Positions 1-8,221 are shown, counted from the first letter of the stretch. The stretch is 38,729 nt of DNA from Phaeodactylibacter sp. (GCF_022763345.1 NZ_JALEGS010000008.1:1-38729); one strand, 5' to 3'. The notes: generated by a model not told the origin, from the letters alone. Made by a program: numbers and translations.

Positions 1-56
1 AGTATCTCGTCGGCAACTTGTTCTAGCTCGCTCGGGGTGGGGGTTGGCTTCTTCAT
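1..56 (-). CDS. 5' end of an unidentified leftward gene (partial)
   Basis: The reverse strand has an ATG at 54-56 followed by 18 open codons that run off the window edge, reading MKKPTPTPSELEQVADEI. The Pro/Thr-rich start followed by an acidic, helix-like stretch looks like a genuine N-terminus. No domain can be assigned from so little. The gene points away from the kinase gene at 724, so the long stretch between them would serve as a divergent control region. Confidence 0.4.
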   Translation of the reverse strand, partial: MKKPTPTPSELEQVADEI

Positions 57-723
57 ACTTTAAAGATAGCTAACTTGTGCAATTTGTTATACACACCCAA
101 CAAGGTGATCAATATTGCCTTAAAATTGAGTATATTTATTTTCATTGTTGCAATTTTTTATTGATTTATTTCAGGCTATTGGTCCGTTAACCAAACGGTA
201 TAGGTTCTTCATGATGCTTTCTTCAATTTGGATGTTTTGACTTGTTTAAAATTACAGGGATGCACCGTATGTCTTCAGGGAAATTGGAATGAAGTGACCT
301 GGGAGCAAAGCGAAGCCTCCTTAGCAGCAGGTGAAGTGATTGGAAAAATAGCGGCGTCAATTAAACGATAAGAGCTGTTTTTTACTAACATCCGCACCCC
401 CATTAGGGTCGTACATCCGTAACTATGAGCTTAAAACCATTGTGCCGACTCCAGCGGAGTCGCACTTTACAACCTAAAAGAGTCAAAAAGCATACCGCGA
501 CAATCTGGTTTGCGCCCACTTTACCTGCCAAAAAAGTCGATTCACAGTCCTGCCAGGTGAGTTCACTTTGATTTTACAAGTTGAGCCGCAAAACTTCTCT
601 TAGCTTTGAATGCTGATACTAAGAGTCTCTGGAATTAACAGCCTTTAAGTCACACTTTACCTATGGCTCAATGGCTTTAAAATGCCTAATTTACTTTTTG
701 AGTAAGAACCAGATGGTAGATAT
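57..723. other. Long non-coding leader between divergent genes, with repeats and a hairpin
   Basis: No convincing gene is visible in this stretch of about 670 bases. It holds three copies of CACTTTAC (463-470, 517-524, 653-660), a related CACTTTG (564-570) and a short perfect hairpin (446-462). These could be regulatory sites for the kinase/LytTR operon starting at 724, because LytTR regulators bind spaced short repeats and often control their own genes. That role is inference. A short open stretch at 204-371 ends in a stop but has no good start codon and could be gene debris. Confidence 0.45.
446..462. promoter_or_regulatory. Short perfect hairpin in the kinase operon leader
   Basis: CGACTCC and GGAGTCG form a 7-bp perfect stem around an AGC loop. 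It lies just before the first CACTTTAC repeat and about 260 bases upstream of the kinase start. There is no T-tract after it, so it is not an obvious terminator. An operator or RNA structure is possible. Confidence 0.3.
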
Positions 724-1764
724 ATGATAAAAAACAAGACCAAAATAATCATCCTCGGCGCACTGGCGATCACCATTTTGATGCACTTTCAGCGCGTAAT
801 ATTGGTATTGGCAGACCGCGAGGGTTTAGCTGCGGACTTTGGAGTGACCATCGAAGCCGTTCTGCTAAGGATGCTTTTATTTTTTGTTTTTGCCTGTTTA
901 GTATTGAGTTTTAATATTATCTGGAAAAACAAATGGAACGCTACCTTCAAAAGACGAAAGGTGTTCAATATCAGCATCAACTTTGGGATATTCATCCTGG
1001 GAGTCATCACCACCACTCTAGTAATGGTGAATTTCTTATCTGGTTCTTTTGAAAACAGGCATGTCCTTGCGATCATAACAACCGATTTTTTGGTCGTTCA
1101 TCCTATCTTATTGTTACTGGCCCGCTTCGTCAATCTAAGCTTTCAACAACAACAGACCATTCGGGAAAAGGAACAGGCCAAACAGAGTGCCTTACAGCAT
1201 CAGTTGGAAGCGTTGCGATCTCAAATCAATCCCCACTTTTTATTCAATGCATTAAATTCGCTAACGGTGTTGATCCGTACTAAATCCGATCGTGCCCTAC
1301 CCTTCGTGGATCAGCTATCCTGGCTGTTACGAGCTACTTTACTCAGAAGCGAAAATGACTTCATTCCGATTCAAAATGAATTGGAATACCTGGAAAGCTA
1401 TATTTTTCTGCAGAAGGAGAGGTTCGGTGAAAAATTCAAGGTAGATGTCCAAATCCCCGAAAGCTGGAAAAAGGAATCCATTCCTTCCTTTTCGCTGCAA
1501 CTGCTGGCAGAAAATGCCATCAAGCATAATATCGTTTCAACCCATCAACCCCTCTTACTAGAAATCTATCCGAATGGGACGGATTTGATCATTCGAAACC
1601 AGATTCATAAAAGAAGGGATGCAACCGAAGGAACGGGATTAGGCTTGCTCAACTTGTCTGTACGATTTAAACTCTTAAAAAAGAGAGACATCCGAATCTA
1701 TCAGGATGAAAACTATTTTACTGTCAAATTACCCATACTGAAAAATGAAGGCCATAATCATTGA
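724..1764 (+). CDS. LytS/YehU-type membrane sensor histidine kinase
   Basis: 346 residues. Four hydrophobic segments (about 8-27, 45-67, 82-105, 117-137) form a membrane sensor without a large external domain. A Q/E-rich linker follows (about 140-160), then the His_kinase family core with SQINPHFLFNALNSL, where His171 is the likely phosphorylation site. An N-box (ENAIKHN, near 265) and a G-box (GTGLGLLNLSVRFKLL, near 310) complete the ATP-binding part, so the enzyme looks intact. The signal is not evident. Its end overlaps the start of the LytTR regulator by 20 bases, which suggests translational coupling and makes that regulator its partner. Confidence 0.93.
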   Translation: MIKNKTKIIILGALAITILMHFQRVILVLADREGLAADFGVTIEAVLLRMLLFFVFACLVLSFNIIWKNKWNATFKRRKVFNISINFGIFILGVITTTLVMVNFLSGSFENRHVLAIITTDFLVVHPILLLLARFVNLSFQQQQTIREKEQAKQSALQHQLEALRSQINPHFLFNALNSLTVLIRTKSDRALPFVDQLSWLLRATLLRSENDFIPIQNELEYLESYIFLQKERFGEKFKVDVQIPESWKKESIPSFSLQLLAENAIKHNIVSTHQPLLLEIYPNGTDLIIRNQIHKRRDATEGTGLGLLNLSVRFKLLKKRDIRIYQDENYFTVKLPILKNEGHNH

Positions 1765-2524
1765 AGATGAGCAATCAGCGGCAGATAACCTGAGCTTCTT
1801 ACTACAGTCTGCAGCACCTGATATCCAAATTTTGGAATCGATCGAAACGGTATCGGATGCCATTGCCTTTTTTAAGGCAAACAAAGCGTATGACCTTGTC
1901 TTTATGGATATCCATTTGGCAGATGGCAACTCTTTTGAGATTGTCCGGGAGGTGGAACCGGTAGCGCCAATAATTTTTACTACGGCTTACGACCAATACG
2001 CGATCCAGGCCTTTAAATTTAATAGCATTGATTATTTATTGAAACCCATCCGGGAGGCAGAACTCAAAAAGGCGATCCATAAATTTAAAGACCACCATCA
2101 GAAAGCACCTGTTTCCACCCAACAAATGGAAGCACTCATGCGCCTGATGCACAGCCCGAAAAAAGCCTTTAGAAGTTCATTCCTGGTTCAAAAAAAGGAC
2201 ACCTTCATCCCCATTGCGTCCGGGGACTTTGCTTTCTTTTTTATACAGGATGGAGTCGTGAGAGGTACAACTACAGATAATCAGACCTACAGCTTTAACG
2301 AAAAGCTGGAAGATTTGGAAAACGACCTGGACCCTGAAATGTTTTTCAGAGCCAACCGTCAATATTTGATACAGCGGTCCGCTATTCAATCCCTTCAAAC
2401 CTACTTTAACGGCAGATTGGTCGTCAACCTACAGCCCAAGGCAAAGGATCAGATTATTGTCAGCAAAGCCAATGCCTCCAAGCTAAAGGTATGGCTGGAT
2501 GATACTGGTAAAAATAACCTCTGA
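1745..2524 (+). CDS. LytTR-family response regulator
   Basis: 259 residues. The receiver domain occupies about 1-120, with acidic pocket residues near the start (IIEDE), the phospho-acceptor Asp55 in VFMDIHLADG, and the conserved Lys100 in IDYLLKPI. A linker leads to a C-terminal LytTR DNA-binding domain (about 160-255) with the typical FFRANRQYLI stretch. LytTR proteins bind spaced short repeats and act as transcription activators. The start codon lies inside the kinase gene upstream. The protein resembles the regulator at 24284, so the window has two paralogous systems. Confidence 0.93.
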   Translation: MKAIIIEDEQSAADNLSFLLQSAAPDIQILESIETVSDAIAFFKANKAYDLVFMDIHLADGNSFEIVREVEPVAPIIFTTAYDQYAIQAFKFNSIDYLLKPIREAELKKAIHKFKDHHQKAPVSTQQMEALMRLMHSPKKAFRSSFLVQKKDTFIPIASGDFAFFFIQDGVVRGTTTDNQTYSFNEKLEDLENDLDPEMFFRANRQYLIQRSAIQSLQTYFNGRLVVNLQPKAKDQIIVSKANASKLKVWLDDTGKNNL

Positions 2525-2645
2525 GACAATTCCATTCTGAAGGATCCTGAAGCTCAGCAATAATAAATAACTAACCTCCCTTCCGTTTCCAGGATGGTAT
2601 TGACTGCGTTTACAATAGATTCATTTAGACACTACTGTCACGCTA

Positions 2646-3029
2646 TCATGTTTTACTAGCTGCTCTACTTGCCAAAATAGCTAAAATTCCAATTGGTGCA
2701 AGCATGACGATTTGCGGAAAGAATATTCCGTATCCCACGCTTGTTACCACAAACACCATTGCCAAAGCCAGGTACTGAATGCCAATATATCTTGACAAAA
2801 CCATGCTACGTGGGTCATCTTTACCCTTGCGGCTTAGATAGAAAAGTGTAAGCGCAGATAAGAATAGTACGACTGAAATCATGTGCCACGCAGCGTGAAG
2901 TGTCCATCGAACCGTATCCGGTGCATCTGTAGCTAAGAGTGGAGCAACAATATCACTTTCTCCGATAATGGTGTGGATGATGGCGACTGCTAAATTGATG
3001 ATCGCTGCAATTAATAGTAACGTCTTCAT
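2646..3029 (-). CDS. Small four-helix membrane protein, DJ-1/PfpI neighbour
   Basis: 127 residues, almost all hydrophobic, with four predicted transmembrane helices (about 2-22, 45-66, 80-100, 104-123). A His/Trp-containing stretch (TLHAAWHMISVV) sits in helix two. I do not recognise a specific family. The gene lies 24 bases downstream of the DJ-1/PfpI gene on the same strand, so the two probably share a transcript. The protein encoded at 17637-18878 joins a multi-helix membrane domain directly to a PfpI domain, so this membrane protein may anchor or work with its neighbour (inference). Confidence 0.75.
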   Translation of the reverse strand: MKTLLLIAAIINLAVAIIHTIIGESDIVAPLLATDAPDTVRWTLHAAWHMISVVLFLSALTLFYLSRKGKDDPRSMVLSRYIGIQYLALAMVFVVTSVGYGIFFPQIVMLAPIGILAILASRAASKT

Positions 3030-3053
3030 GACAGAATTTTATGCTGGTGTTAA

Positions 3054-3809
3054 TTACTTTGATTCCGTTAAGGCTTCAATTACTAAATCTGAAAACAAAG
3101 CACTACTATGCTGCTGCTGACCTGTAATCAACCTTCCGTCACGTATGGCAAATGGTTCTAGCGGCCCAGCAGCCTCATAAGTTGTATTGGGGTTTTTCTT
3201 GGCTTCCGTCTCAATGGTGTATTCGTTGATTTTAATACCGCCTGCGGCCTCATTATTCATTTCCTCTTCAGCATCCGAGTACCCTGTCCAGGTTTTTCCG
3301 TCGGCCAGCAATGAACCATCACTCAAGGTCACCCATAATAGCAGGCAAGTCCCGTGGCACAGCATGCCCACAACTTTGCCCTGTTCATAAAAGTCAGCAA
3401 TGAGCTGATGTAAGTTGCGGTCGTCCTTGAAGGTCACCAATGGCCCACCACCTCCGGCAACACAAACGGCATCATAATCACTTGCCTTGACCTCTGTAAC
3501 AGACTTGGTACTTTCCAATAGCGTGCCATACGTTTTGTGGTGGCTAAAGCCGATGGTCACCAAGTCATTGGGGTAAATAGTTTGTTCGTTTTCAGGGTCA
3601 GAGAAGCCATCAAATTCAACTTTACCCCCTTTAGGCGAAACGATTTCTACTTCGTATCCTTTTTGGATAAAGTCAAAGAAGGGGCGAGTCAACTCCTCAG
3701 CAAAAAAACCTACAGGAAAACCCAACAAAGTTGCTGGATTAGATACCACATACAGTATCCTTTTCTTAGGCAGCACATGCTGCGCATGTCGTTTGATAAC
3801 CTTTTCCAT
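3054..3809 (-). CDS. DJ-1/PfpI family protein (Hsp31/HchA-like)
   Basis: 251 residues from the ATG at 3809; a TTG five codons upstream is a weaker alternative. The fold has the class I glutamine-amidotransferase-like layout: ILYVVSNP near the start, an early acidic residue in FFAEEL, the glycine loop VCVAGGGGP, and the nucleophile elbow GMLCHGTC with Cys151. Members of this superfamily act as glyoxalases, chaperones or proteases, and the exact reaction cannot be read here. No signal peptide is visible, so it is likely cytosolic. It is the first gene of a pair with the small membrane protein downstream. Confidence 0.88.
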   Translation of the reverse strand: MEKVIKRHAQHVLPKKRILYVVSNPATLLGFPVGFFAEELTRPFFDFIQKGYEVEIVSPKGGKVEFDGFSDPENEQTIYPNDLVTIGFSHHKTYGTLLESTKSVTEVKASDYDAVCVAGGGGPLVTFKDDRNLHQLIADFYEQGKVVGMLCHGTCLLLWVTLSDGSLLADGKTWTGYSDAEEEMNNEAAGGIKINEYTIETEAKKNPNTTYEAAGPLEPFAIRDGRLITGQQQHSSALFSDLVIEALTESK

Positions 3810-3948
3810 TTTTCTTGATTTCAATTATTGATACTGCAAAATTGCCTCAAGCGAATTCGGAAAACTTAAGGATATCAAGAAAAGGCTAAATGATATTACT
3901 GATCGAGCTGTTTATTCATACCTGTCAGCACCCATAACTCACTTAGTG

Positions 3949-4043
3949 TATGTTTGGAGCAAACGAGAGTTGATAACCAAAGAGTTGTGGTTATGACTGT
4001 ACTCGAAATTCGGCATCATGCCCGCAAATTGAGCCATAACCAC
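3949..4043. repeat. Partial relative of the MITE-like element at 9186-9393
   Basis: TATGTTTGGAGC at 3949-3960 is identical to part of the terminal inverted repeat of the element at 9186. In both places a GTTGTGGTT or ATTGTGGTT stretch follows at similar spacing, then an internal inverted repeat (here GTGGTTATG at 3987-3995 and CATAACCAC at 4035-4043). No right-hand terminal repeat is present, so this looks like a decayed or truncated copy. Confidence 0.45.
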
Positions 4044-4065
4044 TTCTCCTGTATTCAGTGTAAAA

Positions 4066-4100
4066 CCATACGATTAGTGCCCTTGGCACTAATCGTATGG
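4066..4100 (-). terminator. Strong hairpin, likely terminator of the hydrolase gene
   Basis: CCATACGATTAGTGCC and its exact complement form a perfect 16-bp stem around a CTT loop. It lies about 60 bases past the hydrolase stop. On the reverse strand the stem is followed by TTTTAC, a short T-run. The perfect long stem suggests a transcription terminator or a small palindromic repeat. Confidence 0.6.
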
Positions 4101-4162
4101 CCGAAGACTAGTCCAGAATTAAACTTCCTGTGCTCTCGCTCAGTCATGGAAGTTTTAGTTCC

Positions 4163-5020
4163 TTAGTTTATCCAGCTGTGTACGTATGTTGCAACTTCTT
4201 TCCAGTGCTCTGATCCAACAATAAAGTGGTGGTCTTTACCTTCAAAGATTTTATGTTCTCTGATGCTGTTACTGTCTTTGTAACGCTTGAAGTTTTTCGA
4301 GTTCAACGAAGCGGGAATGATATGGTCTTTTTCTGCGGAAAGGAAAAGCATAGGGACATGCGGCTTTTTGAAATCAATCTTTCCAGCTTTTTTCAAGGTT
4401 TCACGGGGGATGTTTCTGCTCTCAGGTACAACGTATTGCTCAAAGATGCGGTCCGATTCTTCCCTTGACAGGGTGTTCGTGAATGCGTAATGGAACCACT
4501 TTTTAGTTGGGTAATGCACAGAATTGCCCTTGAAGGGATTAAGTAGGCCGAGGTTGGATTTGGCAAAGCTCAGTTTTGTCGTAATTACTCCCTGGGGCGG
4601 TGCGCTGCTGATGATTACTGCAGCCTCTGCTAATTCTTTCTCCACTAGCTTCTGAGCAACTAACGCCCCCATTGAATGGCCCACCAAAATGGGTTTCTCC
4701 GGTAAGGTTTTAATAAATGCTTCCATCTGATCGACTACCTCCGAGAAAGTTAATTGGCCTAAACTTTCTGGTGCCTTTTCCCTGAGTTTCGCGGGATCAC
4801 CCTCATGCCCTAGGTAAGAAGGGGCATAAGTAGTATATCCTTTTTCTTCAAAGAAAGACTTCCATTCTGCCCAGCTTCCTGAATTTAAAAAGAGGCCATG
4901 GATAAATACGATTGACTTGGATTCAATTGACTTTTTCATTTCACCATCAGGTTTTGTTTGAGAAATTGTTTGTGCGACAATCAATAGACTTGCCATCAAA
5001 AAGAGAATTACCGTTTTCAT
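4163..5020 (-). CDS. Exported alpha/beta hydrolase
   Basis: 285 residues from the ATG at 5020; a TTG nine codons upstream is less likely because it would extend the signal peptide. The N-terminus MKTVILFLMASLLIVAQTIS is a classic Sec signal, so the enzyme is probably periplasmic or membrane-associated. The alpha/beta hydrolase core shows the oxyanion stretch IVFIHGLFLNSGSW, the nucleophile elbow GHSMGA (Ser116), a candidate acid in SAEKDH (near 233), and a C-terminal His in KDHHF. It may be an esterase or lipase; the substrate is unknown. It lies 78 bases downstream of the Crp-like regulator on the same strand. Confidence 0.88.
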   Translation of the reverse strand: MKTVILFLMASLLIVAQTISQTKPDGEMKKSIESKSIVFIHGLFLNSGSWAEWKSFFEEKGYTTYAPSYLGHEGDPAKLREKAPESLGQLTFSEVVDQMEAFIKTLPEKPILVGHSMGALVAQKLVEKELAEAAVIISSAPPQGVITTKLSFAKSNLGLLNPFKGNSVHYPTKKWFHYAFTNTLSREESDRIFEQYVVPESRNIPRETLKKAGKIDFKKPHVPMLFLSAEKDHIIPASLNSKNFKRYKDSNSIREHKIFEGKDHHFIVGSEHWKEVATYVHSWIN

Positions 5021-5098
5021 TTTGCTTGCTTTGATAATTAATTGCAATACAAAGATGAAGGAGGTGATGGTGAGTTTCCTTAACCCAAGTTAAAATCA

Positions 5099-5686
5099 TT
5101 ATTTACCTGCAATTCTTTTTCTTATGCGGCTAAGCGAAGGGCTCTGTATTCCTAAGTAAGACGAGATGTGGTAAAGCGGGACCTTTTCGTGAAGTTCAGG
5201 ATGTGTTGCGATCAGTTCAAGGTACCGCTCTTCTGGCGACTTCAACAAAAAGCTTTCAACTCTATCAATTACAATATTCGCTGCCATTTCAGCAGTCAGG
5301 CGTCCAAAACACTCCCATTCATGAGATGCTTTGTACAGCTTTCTGAGGTCAAAGAGATTGATGTAGACGATCTGCGCCTCGGTCAAGGCTTCGGTGTAAT
5401 AATTGCAAGGGATCTGCCTCACGAAACTTTTGTAGGCGGTAACAAATCCGTTTTTGGAAAAGAAGAATACGTTCTTTTCATCTGCCGACTTTGGGTCTAT
5501 GATATAAGAGCGAAAAGTACCTTTTATCACAAATCCCAGCTCTTTGCATACGCTCTTATACCCGTTGAAGAGTTCGCCTTTTTCGAAAGATTTTTCATGC
5601 CAGAATTCCGAAGATATATTGAATGCTTCTTCGGACATTCCGGAGAAATCTTTAAACGCTTTTTGTAGTATCTCAAGATTTGCCAT
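5099..5686 (-). CDS. Crp/Fnr-family transcription regulator
   Basis: 195 residues. The N-terminal half has the cyclic-nucleotide-binding-like barrel layout (FEKGELF, then GFVIKGTFRSY), but the canonical phosphate-binding cassette is not recognisable, as is usual in Bacteroidota Crp-like proteins. A C-terminal helix-turn-helix is visible in YHISSYLGIQSPSLSRIRKRI. Several cysteines are present but without an Fnr-type iron-sulfur spacing. It may control the hydrolase and DJ-1 genes downstream, judged only by adjacency. The ATG at 5684-5686 is the natural start. Confidence 0.88.
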   Translation of the reverse strand: MANLEILQKAFKDFSGMSEEAFNISSEFWHEKSFEKGELFNGYKSVCKELGFVIKGTFRSYIIDPKSADEKNVFFFSKNGFVTAYKSFVRQIPCNYYTEALTEAQIVYINLFDLRKLYKASHEWECFGRLTAEMAANIVIDRVESFLLKSPEERYLELIATHPELHEKVPLYHISSYLGIQSPSLSRIRKRIAGK

Positions 5687-5822
5687 TTCAGAAGGGTATA
5701 AAGAGTATGTTTAAAAATCCCATCAATTTTGGCTCGAGCGGCAAATTTCATCCTGTACTGCGTTAGAAAGCCTCGCTATCTTTTTCAGGTAAGACTCCGG
5801 CTTGCCTTTTTCTACCTAAGCA

Positions 5823-7046
5823 TTAACAATCCAACACCACATTCATAGATTGATCTTTACCCTCCCCATCCCATTGAAAGCTTTTGGATTGGTAGCTCCA
5901 CCCATCAGAAGCATAGATGGAGTAATTTCCTGCGGGACCAATGATGAGTACCTTGCCATTAGCATCGCTTTTTCCAACGATGTATTTTCCAGTGGGATCT
6001 TGAATCTCTACAGTGATACCTGGATAGGGTTCATCACAGGATTTGACCATGATCGTGAAATAAGTATCCTCTTCTACGATGTGGTAGATATCTCCAATAT
6101 TGGGGCCGCCAATATAGTTATAAGCCGGGCCGCTTCCATCCCTGGGAACGATTACCCAAAAAATATCGTCGGTCAGGTCAAACAGTTCAAGCCCAAAGAT
6201 CCAGTTTTCACGAATAGATTCCCCCCGGCTCGGAGTGGGAAAACTACTCAGGGCCGGTTCGGAAGCGATATCCCCGGGAAGCAGTACGAGCCGCCCTCCT
6301 TCCAGAAACGCTTTAGGCGGTTCAGAAGAATAGCCTATGCTTCTGAAAGACTTTTCGCTGGTATCTTCCAAAAGGCTATCCAAAGCTTTTCGCAATGCAT
6401 CCGGCAGGCTCACCTTATTTTCATGATCCAGCATTTGCTGAAGGGCCTCCGGTTTATAGTAAGCGAAAGGCAGTTTTTGAAAGCCGTACTCGGACTGCAT
6501 AATATGCAGGAGCAATGGTTCTACGCTAGACTGTTTGCTAATTCGGTTTACTTTTTCCAGCAACCATTCTTTAGCCCCAGAAGTCCATTTGTAGTTGGCG
6601 AGTATGTACTCCAAGGTGCGTTCCTCCACTATAGTGACATCGCCGACGTCTCCAAACATTGGCAGTAGCATCTCCGCATCATCCACCGAAATCCGCCCGT
6701 CTCCCCTGCCCGCTACCCGCCGGTCGGCTTCCTCCAGGATTTTTCGATCGTAACGCAGACCATCAATTACCCTGTAGTAGGATTTAATTTTGTCCATCTC
6801 GATAGACATCTCCTTGTCTAACCAGGCCTTTGCCGCATCCGTCCAGTCGAATTCGGTTAGCAGGTAGGCCATCGTATCTTCTTCAATCTCCGTGACCCGT
6901 CCTCCATCCTTGGCGAGTAGCCAAAGATCCTGGGCATCCTGAACAGATATTTGTCCGTCCCTTGCGCCGCGGGCCCTGAATATCGCGTTATTGATCAGGG
7001 AGGCGTCATAGCGTTTGCCGTCAATGAGGGCGTAGTAATTCGACAT
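5823..7046 (-). CDS. Protein with tandem degenerate EF-hand-like repeats and a C-terminal beta domain
   Basis: 407 residues without a signal peptide. Two copies of a module of about 80 residues open the protein (about 3-80 and 90-167). Each begins YY..IDG.RYD, carries two EF-hand-like loops (DGQISVQDA with GGRVTEIEE; DGRISVDDA with GDVTIVEE) and closes with W(T/S)..AK.WL. Most loops lack the first calcium-binding acidic residues, so binding may be weak or lost. The middle (about 170-300) has no domain I recognise. The last 100 residues resemble a carboxypeptidase-regulatory or Ig-like beta sandwich (PGITVEIQDPTGKYIVGKSD). It lies 32 bases downstream of the EF-hand/NuiA-like gene. Function unknown. 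Confidence 0.8.
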   Translation of the reverse strand: MSNYYALIDGKRYDASLINNAIFRARGARDGQISVQDAQDLWLLAKDGGRVTEIEEDTMAYLLTEFDWTDAAKAWLDKEMSIEMDKIKSYYRVIDGLRYDRKILEEADRRVAGRGDGRISVDDAEMLLPMFGDVGDVTIVEERTLEYILANYKWTSGAKEWLLEKVNRISKQSSVEPLLLHIMQSEYGFQKLPFAYYKPEALQQMLDHENKVSLPDALRKALDSLLEDTSEKSFRSIGYSSEPPKAFLEGGRLVLLPGDIASEPALSSFPTPSRGESIRENWIFGLELFDLTDDIFWVIVPRDGSGPAYNYIGGPNIGDIYHIVEEDTYFTIMVKSCDEPYPGITVEIQDPTGKYIVGKSDANGKVLIIGPAGNYSIYASDGWSYQSKSFQWDGEGKDQSMNVVLDC

Positions 7047-7078
7047 GATAGATGGTTATTGTTGTTTTTTGGAGCTGT

Positions 7079-7882
7079 CTATGTCCAAATCGTAATAGTC
7101 TGGAATCCAAGGATATCCCCTTCGGGGGTTAAGCCCACAAAGTAGACGGGGTACTCCGAATCCGGTCGTGCTCCATCTTGTCCGACGACGATATGCGTAA
7201 TGTGAGTGAGGTGTTCTTCCATAAACAGATGAAGTGTTTTGAACGACTCCAAAGCCGACAGCTGCTCGTAGGCCTCGTAGAGCTCAAATATCCACTCATA
7301 ATTAGGTCTGCCCTGATGCCATAGCTGAATGGCTTCTACTGGATTGGATGGATCCAGGCCCAGTGCGGAACTAAAATTCTCTTGGGTCAATTCTTGCAGA
7401 TTGGCGTCTTGCCGGAAAATGGATAAGTAGGCATCCGCTTCATTTGCCCAGGCTGGAAAATAAAGGTCATCCCCTAATTCGAGGAGACTATCGTAGAGCT
7501 TATCGGTGGTAAACGCTTCTGCTGCCTGATCCTGTAAAATGGCATACCGAACGGCCAGGCGGGCAGTTAATGACATTTCTGCGATCTCAGCGGTGGAAAG
7601 GCCATTGTTATTTACGTCATAGGCATCGACCAGCTTCTCTTTTGCATAAGCCAAGGTCTCGTCAATATCTTTCTTGGTAATCCTCGCCCCCGGTTTGGCA
7701 TCCCGGCGATCCATGAAGCGGTAAAAAACGCTGGTGAGTTGCTGCTCTACCCCTGCTAATGTTTTGAGCTTTTGGCGGATATCTTTTCGGCTGACGATGG
7801 GGTCGCCGCCGGCAGCATTTAGAATGTTTGCCGCTGCTTTTTCTAAAGCAGCGTGTACTTTTTGCTTTGCGAGTCGGGCCAT
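7079..7882 (-). CDS. EF-hand-like protein with a C-terminal NuiA-like (nuclease A inhibitor) domain
   Basis: 267 residues without a signal peptide. The N-terminal half has three EF-hand-like motifs: PIVSRKDI, GARITKKDI, and the best one, DVNNNGLSTAEI (one residue short of a canonical loop). From about 140 the sequence follows the layout of NuiA, the cyanobacterial inhibitor of the non-specific nuclease NucA: L..L....DLYF, then FKTLHLFMEEHL, then VYFVGLTPEGDILGFQT. It ends in Thr, as NuiA does; NuiA's C-terminal Thr helps bridge to the nuclease's catalytic metal (recalled from published structural work). The match was made by eye. It is the first gene of a pair with the neighbour downstream. 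Confidence 0.75.
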   Translation of the reverse strand: MARLAKQKVHAALEKAAANILNAAGGDPIVSRKDIRQKLKTLAGVEQQLTSVFYRFMDRRDAKPGARITKKDIDETLAYAKEKLVDAYDVNNNGLSTAEIAEMSLTARLAVRYAILQDQAAEAFTTDKLYDSLLELGDDLYFPAWANEADAYLSIFRQDANLQELTQENFSSALGLDPSNPVEAIQLWHQGRPNYEWIFELYEAYEQLSALESFKTLHLFMEEHLTHITHIVVGQDGARPDSEYPVYFVGLTPEGDILGFQTITIWT

Positions 7883-8213
7883 TTGGACGGTGTTTGTAAG
7901 ATTTAAATATACTACACTAATATTAATTGTAGATTAAATGAAGCATAGGGTTTTGGCATTAATGCTCACTACCCAAATCTAACTTGAGCTTATATACTGA
8001 CGATTAAGTGGTTTGCCACAGCAAACCTGCTCAATGCCTGCCTGTGTATTGGTACTTCGGCAGACAGGTCAGCATTTACGCTGGGAAATGGCTTGCGCCT
8101 GTCCTGACAAGCTATGCTTCGTCAGTGGCCGATGTCGCAAATCCAAGATCCCAGACGATGAATGTCTGGATCAACGACCCAGACGATGAATGTCTGGACT
8201 GTAAGCCCGACAT
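7883..8213. other. Intergenic stretch with clustered small hairpins and repeats
   Basis: No gene is visible. It holds a hairpin GGTTTGC-CACA-GCAAACC (8010-8027), a further imperfect inverted repeat around 8101-8126 (CTGAC...GTCAG), and the repeat cluster described at 8150-8221. The part nearest 7882 is AT-rich and is the likely promoter region of the EF-hand/NuiA-like operon. The rest looks like scar DNA linked to the broken sulfatase gene. Confidence 0.5.
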
Positions 8214-8221
8214 TCATCGTC
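8150..8221. repeat. Three-copy short repeat cluster
   Basis: The core GACGATGAATGTC occurs twice in direct orientation, inside longer copies at 8150-8170 and 8178-8198, and once inverted at 8209-8221. Each direct copy is itself a small hairpin (CCAGAC...GTCTGG). The inverted copy overlaps the point where the sulfatase fragment's reading frame ends. Confidence 0.8.

Noticed and set aside
204..371. Open frame ending WEQSEASLAAGEVIGKIAASIKR
   Set aside because: It has no good start codon, is short, and I cannot match it to a family. It could be gene debris, but I do not list it as a gene.
5850..6668. Long forward open frame opposite the EF-hand repeat gene
   Set aside because: It lies wholly antisense to a gene with clear internal repeats, and its predicted protein is low in recognisable structure. 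It is a shadow.
8010..8221. Integron attC or CRISPR-like array
   Set aside because: There are only three copies with unequal orientation, no spacer regularity, and no integrase or cas gene nearby.
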